64,000 nucleotides of DNA, from positions 1 through 64,000 of the forward strand of contig NAVB01000201.1 of NCBI GenBank assembly GCA_002179805.1, read 5' to 3'. Position numbers and translations under genes: made by a program. The DNA is from Acanthamoeba lenticulata. Its lineage: Eukaryota; Discosea; Longamoebia; Acanthamoebidae. Under the pieces are notes generated by a model that worked only from the letters and a program-made list of their open reading frames with translations, was not told the origin of the DNA and made no database searches. Shown one piece after another: positions 9,941 through 19,684 of this stretch (position 1 is its first letter; each line of letters starts with the position of its first letter).

Positions 9941-11331
9941 ATGGCTAGCCGCGAGCGGGCGACGCAGCACCATACCAACGATTCACACCTTCTACAGCAA
10001 AATCAAAGTCCCCAACATGCAAAGAGCGCTAGATGTAGCTAATGTCGTCGCCAATAAGATTTCTGGCTGCCACACCAAGAGATCGATGGTTCTGCAAGTG
10101 TTGTTAGTTATTCTTATTGTACGGTTCTCTTCGCTTTGCTCAGACAGTGGCGCCTCCCCTTGTCGTACTGTGAGAACGGTTTCTGACGTTCACAAATACT
10201 TCTTCAGGTGCTTCGCGTGCTGTACGCCCTGTGGGCGGTCATTCATCTCTCCTTCACGTCGCTTATGTGGTCCCTGGTCGTCTTGGGCGTATTATTTTTA
10301 GGCCTCTTCGCCGCGCGTAATCGACCACGCCTTCTGCTTCTCTTTGTACTGCTTTCCCCGCCCCCACGCCGTGGCTGGTCCCTGTGTCTCACCAACAACC
10401 TGTGCAGTACGTTGGGGCAATGTGCTTGGTGATGGTCTTCACAACACTGGGCCTCTTCTTGGTGCTTCTGGGCGACGTGCTCACTCTTTCGGTGGATCTG
10501 GTGGAGATCATCGTCGACGGTTCTTCTCTACTGCTGGAGGTGCGTTATATTTCTACTTTGCTTTTTGAGCGATGTGCTCGCAACGTAAGCCGGCAACGAA
10601 GCCTAGCTCAGTCGGTAGAGCGCAAGACTCTTAATCTTGTGGTCGTGGGTTCGAGCCCCACGGTCGGCTATCTTCTTTTGCGTGCTGTACTTATCTAGTT
10701 TTCTCGTGCAGCTGGTGACGGTTGCGTTTGCCTACAGCCTGTATTTGCACCTGGATCCTCACCGTGAGGGTATGTCCCCCACTAAACCGTTTTGAACGAT
10801 TTGTTTTGACTGATTTGTTTTGCCTTAGTCACTCTTGGAGAGCTCAGCACCGATGCTGGTCAGACCTACATGCAAGAACACTCGATCAACATCGACCTTC
10901 AAGACGTATGTATCCGGATCCACGCGCTTGAGAACGGTATCTAATTGATTGGTCTCCACAGGACGAGTTCATGCACAAGGACAACGAACATACAATGGAG
11001 CAGAACATCAACTCGTTCAGCACACAGGTACCGTTCTCTGTTCATCGTGATTTTATCTGTGCTGGAGCCCCCTCAAATAACGGAGCCGGCCTAGCTCAGT
11101 CGGTAGAGCGCAAGACTCTTAATCTTGTGGTCGTGGGTTCGAGCCCCACGGTCGGCTATCTTTTGTTGCACATCACTAATTTTTCCTGTGCCAGTTCTCG
11201 CCGGTGGGGATGAACAACGCGGTGTACAGTCCCTACGTTGTCTACCCGGTGGTCGCTGATCCGAATCTGTCCCTGGCCGCGACCATGCCCCGCGACGAGG
11301 CCAATCCCTTCCAGGAAGCTCAGCCCAAATG
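9941..11331 (+). CDS. four-TM protein of unknown function with C-terminal NPF motif; hosts two intronic tRNAs
   Basis: I do not recognise the family. Exons encode four hydrophobic segments: about [53 protein letters not shown] and [14 protein letters not shown], followed by a soluble tail with [20 protein letters not shown] and an end containing [11 protein letters not shown]. The NPF tripeptide is the classic EH-domain ligand of endocytic proteins, so a vesicle role is possible (inference). The introns at 10540-10711 and 11028-11194 each contain a tRNA-Lys(CTT) sequence on the same strand. The first exon and its join (ATG at 9941, [11 protein letters not shown]) are the least certain part. 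Confidence 0.62.
10597..10669 (+). tRNA. tRNA-Lys (CTT) copy 1, intronic, broken acceptor stem (probable pseudogene)
   Basis: D arm GCTC/GAGC, anticodon arm CAAGA-CTCTTAA-TCTTG and T arm GTGGG/CCCAC are identical to copy 2, and the 3' acceptor strand GGTCGGC is intact. The 5' acceptor strand is not: only GCC immediately before TAGCTC can pair. Against copy 2 the simplest change is loss of four bases (CCGG) with the flank AACG-AG kept. It lies inside an intron of the four-TM gene. Confidence 0.6.
11085..11157 (+). tRNA. tRNA-Lys (anticodon CTT) copy 2, intronic
   Basis: A complete 73-base cloverleaf: acceptor GCCGGCC with GGTCGGC (one G-T pair), U8, a perfect D stem, anticodon loop CTCTTAA, and T arm GTGGG-TTCGAGC-CCCAC. 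It lies wholly inside the 11028-11194 intron of the four-TM gene on the same strand, 57 bp after the donor and 37 bp before the acceptor. No internal tRNA intron. Confidence 0.93.
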
Positions 11332-11829
11332 AACGGCCACGGGCCACACTGGTTGATGTACATAAAAGCCAACAATAGTTGTTTGGCCAAACAAAAGCCT
11401 GTTTGTCTGATGCTTGTGCCTCTTCGCTTGCACTTTGACAACAAAAGTTTGCTTTCATCGGAAGCGCCACCACTTCTGTCACACCTGGACTTTTTCCACA
11501 GGGCAGGCCAGAGGGCCCCTGCCTTGAATGCTGAGAAGGAAAGCGCCGAAGGACAAAGGGGACGTGGCATTCGGCACAAAGTGAAGAAGTGCCCAGTGAG
11601 CTCCTGGGGCTGGTGGACGTGCGTTCCTTCCTGTTCCGCCCGTTTCCCAGAGATCCTGGGTACGAGCCATTTTCCCCGGCGAATGGGAATTTCTTCGGCC
11701 TTTATGAGGACGCCACCCAGGTTTGCAAAACCCCTGACCTGGCGGCGATCCCAGCCTAGGAAGGGCAGACAATTCCTCAACCCGGGCACTGTATCGCCAC
11801 AATTACGACTGAACTCCACTCACCGCAAC
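11332..11829. other. intergenic stretch with one possible short coding exon
   Basis: Between the four-TM gene and the next gene. No recognised gene is present. One + strand frame is open from about 11536 to the stop at 11757-11759 and reads like protein (for example LGLVDVRSFLFRPFPRDPGY), but it has no start codon of its own and matches no family I know. It may be a small gene's last exon or 5' UTR of the following gene. Confidence 0.25.
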
Positions 11830-14369
11830 ATGAACACGTACGTGCGTAATGGTCCTCTTCCTCTCTCCCTTGTATGATATTGGTCTTCCCCTTGCTCCCC
11901 CAACGAGTCCTCAACAACCTCTTCTGCGCGCGACGAGGACGCTCACATGAAGGATTCATGGTGCAGGTCTTCAGCAGAAGGGCTTACAGCTGACGACAGT
12001 TTTGAGCTCGAGGACATCAGCCTCGATGAGGCGCCCTCTCCCCCCGCCTCCACCCCGCCCACACCCAAATTGGGCGAGAAGCTTCCACACGAGCAACCAA
12101 CAGACCCTCCTCCCCCACTAGCACCACCAATCGCGCCCGCACAGCCGTCCCTCCCTCAAGCCGCCGCCAAGGACCTGGAACGAGCCATGGGCGGCGTCGA
12201 CAAAAGTGCAGTCAAGCCCGACGGCAGCCTCGCTGAGGAGGATCTCGAAAAGGGCGAGCTGAAGAAGAAGCTCGAGAAGGAAGAAGAAGAAGACGAAGAA
12301 GAGGTCGGCAGTGTCCCCGAGCGATGGCGCCTGGGGCGGGCCATCGGGCTGACCCGTATCGGCTTCGTGTTCTGGGGCACTGTGCTGTTCGTGCCCATCG
12401 TGTTCATCCTCCTCGTCCTCCTCATCCCGCTCGGCGATCCCAACTCAGTGTTTGACAAGCACGGGGCATGGCCCTTCATCTTCTTCGTGAATCCGCTCAT
12501 CATGGCCGTCATCGCCTACCTCCACCTGACCCCCTACTGGGGCGCTCACGGCGACGAGCGCCCCTTCACCCTTTTCCCCGAGAAGCGTACTCCTCTCTGC
12601 CCTTTCCACTCTCTGCGCCCTTTGACTGCTGTTGTTGCTGTTCATTCACAACCTCCCCCAATCGCCCTTCTTCCTTCCTTCCTTCCTTTCTGGCCTGGTT
12701 GATGGGTCCATGGATGGATGGATGGATGTAGTGCCCATCATGGTGGCCGTCTACGTGCTGGAGCTCGTGGTGATCCTGGCCCTGGTGCTTCTGTTCGACT
12801 TCTTCAGCTTCATCGGCCTCGTCTCCCTCGGCATCTCCTTCGTCATCGCGTTCTTCGGTATGTGTTCCCACGAGGCAGATGATGTTGATCATCGCCATCT
12901 CCACCATGAAGAGGAAGAAGAGGAAGAAGGAGGAAGAGGAAGGGCCCCTTCTCATAGGCCGCGGGGTGGGCGTGTAGGCACGTGGGTGTGGCAGCGGCTG
13001 AAGCGAAACAAAGCGCTTCTGGTGCTCTACTCCAAGTACATGAAGATCGTGACCCTGCTGTACATCCACCTCATCATCCTCGCCATCTACGTCATCCTCT
13101 TCCGCGAGCTGCCCGCCAACTTGCAGTCGCTCCTCACCTTTGCCCTCTCCATCGTCGTCTTCATCAACCGCAAGGTTCGTCCTCGTCTCCTCTCCTCTTC
13201 TCGTGCCCTCCCTCGTTCTCCTCGTCCGATCGGCTGATGAGGAATGCGGGGGGGGGGAGCAGATCATGCTCTCCTTCACGGACCCGTTCCCGATCGAGCT
13301 GGGCATGCTCCTCGCCGGCTTTTGGATCAACAACGTGAGCGACATGGTGCGCACGCTCCTTTTCTCTTTCAGGAAAAGGGCTCGTCGTGCTCACACCACA
13401 CATGGCGGTCGTCTCTTCAGTTCCAAACGCTGGCCTACCCCAACGTGAAGGAGCCCATCACGTTCCTCTACATCTGGCTCATCAACTTCGTGGGCGACGT
13501 GGCCAACCTCATCTTCCTCACCTCACTGTACGCACCTGCCCTGTGCTACCCCTCCCTCTCCCAACTCGACATCCGCTAACATCAGATGTCCCATGGTGCG
13601 CAGGTGGTTCAAGTTCCGCGTGTGGACCAAGGCCGTACGGCATCCCCCCACCTTCGCCCATTGTCCCCTTCTTCTTCTTCTTCTTCTTGGTTGGTGGTTG
13701 ACCCGCGTCTCTCTTGGGCTGTGCAGATGTTGCAAGGCAAGTGGCGGCGGATGCCTAAGCCCAACTACGAGGACACGAATCCGGACGAGCGGGGCCACTC
13801 CAACAACCGGCCGGGCTATCGCCGGCGACAGGCGCGCTTCTACTTCTGGCGCATCACGAGCAAGCTCATCGCCATCGCCTTCTACTTCACCGTGAGCCTC
13901 CTCCTGCGCTACTACGACCCCAACAACCAATACTACAACTTCTCCAACGACCCCTACACGGTCATCACCTCCTCTGGCGGTACGTCGTCGCCGAGACTTG
14001 ACCTTCTCCTGCATGCATGCCCTGAGTGGTGATGATGATGAGCATCTCATCGCTTCCTGGTTGTTCGTCATGTCATCGGCCGCAGGAAAGCACCCCAACG
14101 TGCTCTCGGACAGCGACTTTGTGCGGAGCATCGTGTACGTCGCGTGCAACTTTGTGGTGACGATGTTCGCCGGACTGGTCGGGTATGCGCTGCTCCGATG
14201 GCACTGGCGCGAGGTCTACCACCAGCTGGCGCCCATCGCCCACACGCTGGCCAAAAACCGCACCTTTGTCGGCTTCATCGCTGCCATCGTAGCGCACAAC
14301 GGCCTCTTGGCGATCGTCTTCCTGCAGTACCACCAGCGCATCTGGTGGTACGACCTCTCCTTCATCTGA
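11830..14369 (+). CDS. multi-pass membrane protein, about ten TM segments, unknown family
   Basis: The start is placed at ATG 11830 because splicing its eight bases to the exon at about 11970 gives MNTSSAEGLTADDSFELED in frame; a Met at 11947 is the alternative. The N-terminus (about 120 aa) is acidic and Pro-rich, ending in an EEEEDEEE run. Then come hydrophobic segments including FVFWGTVLFVPIVFILLVLL, AWPFIFFVNPLIMAVIAYLH, MVAVYVLELVVILALVLLFD, LYIHLIILAIYVILF, FLYIWLINFVGDVANLIFL, LIAIAFYFTVSLLL, VVTMFAGLVGYALL and IAAIVAHNGLLAIVFLQY. At least eight short introns. I do not recognise the family; transport or signalling cannot be told apart from sequence alone. Confidence 0.72.
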
Positions 14370-14536
14370 TTCTTTCCCTTTCCCATCACGAGCTTCGCTC
14401 GAAAGAGCTTCGACCAACGCTCGTCCAAATTGAATTAAAACGAACAATTCCTGCTTTTTTCTGGGCTTTTTATGTGAATCTTGAAGCGGAAGCTTGAGCA
14501 AAGGCGAAGCAAGAAGAAGAGGGGTGTTGAAGCGAG

Positions 14537-17089
14537 ATGGCTGCTGTCGATGATGCTGCGCTTCGTGCGACCACACTTTCCAAGAAGCTGTGCTACTTGC
14601 TGCGGCATGGCCTGGCTGCCTTCGACCCTCAGCGCGTGTATGGACCTGAGGGGTGGGTGCACCTGGACGACCTTATGGCGCTGCCCTTCATCAACAGGCG
14701 CTTCCCGAAGCACGAAGAGGTAGAGGCATGCCTCCGCGCATCCAAGTCAGACCGGGACGGACAGCCTCGTTTCGAGGTTCGGGAATGGAAGCAGCACAGA
14801 CCTCCTGGGCACGATGGCGGCGCCCTCTTCTTGGTGCGCGCCACCTACGCCCATACCTTTGCCCTGGGCAAGCTCCCGCACCAGCTTCCGCCCAACTGGG
14901 ACGTCGACGAGGGAAGCCCGGACACCGCCGTACGACGAAGCAGCCTTCCTCCACATCGCCATCATCATCATCATTCATCATTGTCACGCAGCTGACAACA
15001 GGAGGCGCGCGTGGCGGCACAGGGCGCACAACATGGGTCGGTACCCTCGCTCCTGCAGCGATGCCTCGGCGTGATCTGCACCCACATCAAGCGCTACGAG
15101 GGCCTCGGTGGTGCGTTCCGCGAGCTGCGCCCGCTCTCTTTTTTTGGTGTCCGTGTCTCCACTAACGGTGGTGGTGGGTGGTGGAGGGCCGCAGGCGTCT
15201 TGGACGATGCGCTGCTGCGGCAGCTACTGTCAATGCTCAAGCTCCGGGGCAACGTGTCGCGCGCGGTGATGGCCACGCTCCTGGGCCACCAGCTGCTCAC
15301 GCTCGACCTGGAAGACGTCTTTGTCAGCGACGGGTGCGTCCATCCGCCCCTCGTTTGTGTGTGTGTGTGTGCGTCCTCTCTTGGACCACCTTGGGCTCAC
15401 CCACGACGCTCACGCGAACGGATGGATGGATGGATGGATGGAAGAGTGCTGCGGGACGTGGCCAAGGCGTGTCCCTCTCTGGCGCAGCTCAACCTGCGCG
15501 GCTGCTTCTCGGTGGTGACCGACCAGGCCCTCCAGCAGCTCACGCGGAGCTGCAAGCACATTGCCGTCCTCAACCTGGGTTCGTCCGCTCCCGCTCCCAC
15601 CGGTTTCTGCGATTGCCAGCTCGTCTCTGCACTAGGCGTGTGGCTCACGCGCGTCGTGTGTGCTGCAGCCGAGTGCAAGTACGTGACCGACCGCGGGCTC
15701 CAGGCCATCGCGTCCAACCTCAAGGGCTTGGCCACGCTCGTGGCCTCCGGCCTGCCGCAGATCACGGACAAGGGCATCGCCCACCTCCGCACCCTGCGCG
15801 GGCTCCACCTCCTCAACGTGCGTGCCGCACCGCTACGCATCCTTCGTCCTTCTCCTCCTCGAGGCTGACCGGGGCCGACTTTGGGGGGATGGGGGATGCA
15901 CCATTGTGGGGGGGAGGGATCAGGTGCGCGACTGCCCACAAGTGTCCAAGGCCGCGTTGACCGACCTGCGCAGCGCGATCGCTGCCGCCAACGCAGGTGA
16001 CGTCGAGGAAGAAGAGGCTCTCCACATCGGTGCGAGCAATTTCCCCCTCTTGTATGTATGGCGTTTTGGGGGGGGGTCCCTCATGTGTGCGTCCGTGTTA
16101 CGCGTGTGTGCGTTGGGATGTGTGGGCTGGAGGCAGAGAGCGATCACGAGGAGCCCATCTACTTTCACGGCCCGCTCGAGGCCCCCTACGGCTTCCTCTC
16201 CAGCAACTCGCCGTGAGGCCCCCCTCCCCCCTTTCTGCCTGCCCGCTTCTGCTGGAGGTGGCGCGGGAGATCACACGTGTGGGGTAACAACGCGTTTGTC
16301 GGTACATGTTGGCCGGGAAGACACGCGATCGTGGTGGAGGGCGTCGAGTATGCGTCGGTGCAGCACTACTACCAGGCCGCCAAGTTCGCCGGCACGCCCT
16401 TTGAAGAGGAGGCACATCCCCCTCCTCCGAAACATGCGCTCCCTCCCCTCAATGCCATCTATCTCCCTCTTTCCCCCCCTCTCTCTCTCTCGATCTCTCT
16501 CTCGATCTCTCTCTTGCGTAAGGGCCTCATCGATGACGCTCGATACGCGGCACACATACGCGCTCGCACAGGTGCGACGAGCGCCCAATCCGGAGGCGGC
16601 CTTCAAGCTAGGCCACAGCGATGCGCATCAGCTGCGGGAAGACTGGGAGGCCGTGAAGGAGCACGTCATGCGACGCGCCCTCCACGCCAAGTTTGAGCAG
16701 GTCTCTGCCTATGTGTGTGTGTGCATGCCCGCGTGTGCTTCTCATGTGTGTGTGTGTGTGTATTGGTCTCGAGAGCTGTCAGTTGACCAGTTCCCGGGGG
16801 GGGGGGCACAACAGCACGCGGAGTTGCAAAGGGCGCTCGTGGCGACCGGAGACCGCAGGCTCCTGTGCCGAAGCAGGTCACTTCACTCGCCCAGTCTCCA
16901 GTCCAATCCTCTTGAGCCTGATGCTGGTGATGGGGCAAGTCCCTTGTGCACGCTGGTGGCTCATGTATGTGTGTGTGTTGCAGGAACGGCTACTGGGGCC
17001 TGGGGCGCGACGGCCGGGGGAGCAACATGCAGGGCCGCCTTCTCATGGACGTCCGTGCGGCTCTCCAGAGGGAGGAAAAGAGCATTTGA
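14537..17089 (+). CDS. Tpt1/KptA N-lobe + AMN1-like LRR + NADAR domain fusion
   Basis: Residues 1-80 match the winged-helix lobe of tRNA 2'-phosphotransferase: LSKKLCYLLRHGLAAF, GWVHLDDLMALPF, FEV. The catalytic NAD-binding lobe that should follow is absent. Instead come an AMN1-like leader (LLQRCLGVICTHIKRYEG) and leucine-rich repeats such as LAQLNLRGCFSVVTDQALQQ, then a complete NADAR domain: FHGPLEAPYGFLSNSP, ASVQHYYQAAKFAGTPF, NPEAAFKLGHS, DWEAVKEHVMRRALHAKF, YWGLGRDGRGSNMQGRLL. NADAR enzymes cleave ADP-ribose-type N-glycosidic bonds, some from guanine in DNA. Frame is kept across every junction tested; one intron (16412-16571) uses a GC donor. An E2-like or RING domain is not present. 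Two genes read as one remains possible at the 14930-15001 intron. Confidence 0.76.
15355..15445 (+). repeat. intronic microsatellites (GT)n and (GGAT)n
   Basis: A TG run at about 15356-15373 and a GGAT run at about 15418-15443 fill one intron of the KptA/LRR/NADAR gene, the second ending just before the acceptor. A similar GGAT run ends an intron of the upstream multi-TM gene near 12712-12731. Simple sequence is common in these introns. Confidence 0.7.
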
Positions 17090-17256
17090 ATTTCAAAAAA
17101 GAATTTTTTCCTCTGTCGTCTTTTTCTCTTGGCTTTTCTCTTTGTGGTCAAAGCCTTTCAACGCGGTGCCGCGTGTCGTGCGGTTCCGTGAAGGCCTCGC
17201 ACGAGAGAGAAGAGGGGGGGGGGGAAGGCACACACTATCAAAACAAACAGCGGCAC

Positions 17257-19540
17257 ATGGAGGAAAAGGAAGAGGGAGAGGGAGGACTTGCCGCAAGCTG
17301 CAGCAACACCAAGGGCTCGGTGCTGGACGGAGAACCAGAAATCGTGCGTGCGGTGCACGAGGGCGACGAGGAGCGCGCTTTGGCGCTGCTCGAGGAGGAG
17401 CGAGTGGACCCCAACCTGCGCACTCTCCAAGGGGCCTATCCGCTGCTGCACATGGCCGCGCTCTCCGATCTGCCCCGCCTGGCCTCTCGCCTGCTCGACC
17501 TCGGCGCTCTTCCTGACGCTCTCGACCGCGACGGTACGCAGATAACCCGATAACTCGCACACACACACACATGTTGTCCGTTCCTCGGGCCCGCTGTGGA
17601 ATGCACCCCAGCCCTCGTGGGTATCGTCCGTGTGACCCTAAGACTCGATGGTCCCACGCCACGCATGTGTTCAGGATTCACGGCTCTGCACTACGCGGTC
17701 ACGTGGGAGGCGCTCGACACAATCAAGACCCTCATCCAGGCACACACATCACCCCCACCCCCCCAAGCAGCTCAGATGAAGCATCAGGCGGCCGCTGTGG
17801 GCTGCATGACTGGACAGCAAACAAACAAACAAACACAAGGTCTCCTTTCTCACTTCTGCTCGACGGTTGGTCGACGACGTGGAACGGTGCAAACAGGGCG
17901 GGGCGTCTGTGAATGCGCGCACGCGAGACAACCTGTACTACCTCAACGGGAGCATCCCCATGGTCATCATCGGCGGGCGCACCGCTCTGCACCTCGCCGC
18001 CGAGAAGGTAAAACCTCCTTTTTGAGCCCTTCCCGCCACCATGTGTGGGCGTCCCCACTCATCATCATCACCACCACCTCGACCACGCCCGCCACCGCCA
18101 CATAGGGCTATGTCGAGTGCGTGCAAGCGCTGCTGGAGGGCCACGTCGACCCGGAGGTGGAGGACTTGAGCGGGCGCACGGCGTATGACGTCGCCGTCAA
18201 CAAGGAGCGCTGGGCCGTCGCCCATCTGCTCAAGCCTGCAGTGACTCAGGTACCCGCCGGCTCGCGCACGGGGCGCGTGTTCCTCCTCCTCCCCACCACA
18301 TGCGCGTATCTCACCCCAAACGCGGGTGCCTGCCTGCCAGCACGCTTCGCGAGTGCCGCCGAATGACGTCGAAGACCGGAACGGCGTGCGGCATCGCATC
18401 GCGCTGGCCCGGAAGCAGGAGAAGCGCGACTACCGGGCGCACATACGCGAGAACTACCGCCCGCTTCATCCCGATGTGTTTGTCCTGCACGAGGTGCGCG
18501 GGACGCCCCTTTTGCTGCTGCTGTTGTTGTTGTTGCTTGGGACTCACCGCCGTCTGGGGTGATCAGGAGGGCATGTTCGAGGAGAGCTTTCTGGCGGCGA
18601 TCAGAGACGGGAGCGAGGCTGCGCTGCGGTCCATCCTGCAGGAGGTGCACCCGGGCATCTACGCCTTCCCCATGCTCAAGCTCTCCTTCTGCTCGTACGT
18701 GGGTGGCGGTCGTGGTGCCGCACTCTTCTTGCCAAACTCACACTGGCGCACACGCACGTGCAGCCGTCTGCTGGAGGAGTTGGACCACTTGGAGCAGAGC
18801 GGCCTGTCCTTGAAGCGGCCCAACTCCATGAACGCCTATGGTGCGCCCTCCTCCTCCTCCTCATCTTCCTACAGAAAAAGTGCTCAGCCGCCGGAGAGTG
18901 CAGGTGTCATCTTGTCGGACGTCGGGTTCAAGGACATGATGTACGATCTCATGGTGCGTTACGTGCGCCCACTCGCCGCCCAGGCCTACAAGGAAGATGG
19001 CGCCACTTTGGACCGACTACACAGCTTCGTGGTACCACGACTTGCTGGCTACTCCATCGAAAGAGATCACAAACTCAAACCAAACGACAGGTCAAGTACA
19101 AGATCGGCGAGGACCTCGACTTGGAGGAGCACGTGGACGACTCTGAAGTGACCCTGAACGTGTCCTTGGGCAAGTCCTTCGCCGGTGCGCAATTCTGATC
19201 TTGGAAGGATGATGTGGACTGAGGATGACGTTGGTCGTGCAAACGGGGTGCAGGCGGGGATCTGGAGTTTAACGGCGTGGCCAACACGGCCACATCAAAG
19301 AACGACCTCTTCCGGTGCAGCCACCAGCCCGGGGTGGCAGTGCTCCATCTCGGCAGCCACTGGCACTCGGCCCTCAAGATCACCGAGTGCGCGTTCTCCC
19401 GTCCTCCTCTTCCTCATTCTCAACATTCCGATCGCGTCTCACCTCCCATCATTCATTCTGGGGGGGATGGCAGAGGCGAGCGGTGGAACCTCATCATGTG
19501 GTGCCGCAGCAGCGCCAAGCGGAAGGGCCGCAGCAAGTGA
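17257..19540 (+). CDS. ankyrin-repeat / 2OG-Fe(II) prolyl-hydroxylase-type oxygenase
   Basis: The N-terminal half has ankyrin repeats (PLLHMAALSDLPRLASRLLD, FTALHYAVTWEALDTIKTLI, RTALHLAAEKGYVECVQALL). The C-terminal half is a P4H-like dioxygenase: EGMFEESFLAAIRDG, IYAFPMLKLSFCSRLLEEL, LKRPNSMNAYG, iron ligands in EEHVDDSEVTLNVSLGKSFA (H-x-D), the distal His in LHLGSHWHSALKI and the 2OG-binding Arg in GERWNLIMWCRSS. Such enzymes hydroxylate a side chain using O2, Fe(II) and 2-oxoglutarate; the target is unknown. ATG 17257 begins an acidic leader (MEEKEEGEGG). About ten introns. It is convergent with the 7-TM gene, 144 bp away. Confidence 0.8.
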
Positions 19541-19684
19541 AGATGTCCTCTTCTTCTTCTTCTTCTGTCCACCTGCAACTTGCATCACCATGGAGGCTTG
19601 TGAGCGTGTTGATTGGTGTGTTCGATGTTGTTCGTTCTTTACAAAAAAAAAAGGCGGAATAATAATAAAATAATAAAATGATCA

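Noticed and set aside
10589..10669. Mitochondrial-type 5' tRNA editing to rescue the broken tRNA-Lys
   Set aside because: The locus lies among nuclear protein genes, and the fourth acceptor position is also unpaired, beyond the three positions that editing is known to repair.
10597..11157. A tRNA-derived SINE family as the source of the two tRNA-Lys copies
   Set aside because: Identity stops within a few bases of the tRNA body; there is no shared tail, A-run or target-site duplication. A small local duplication explains it better.
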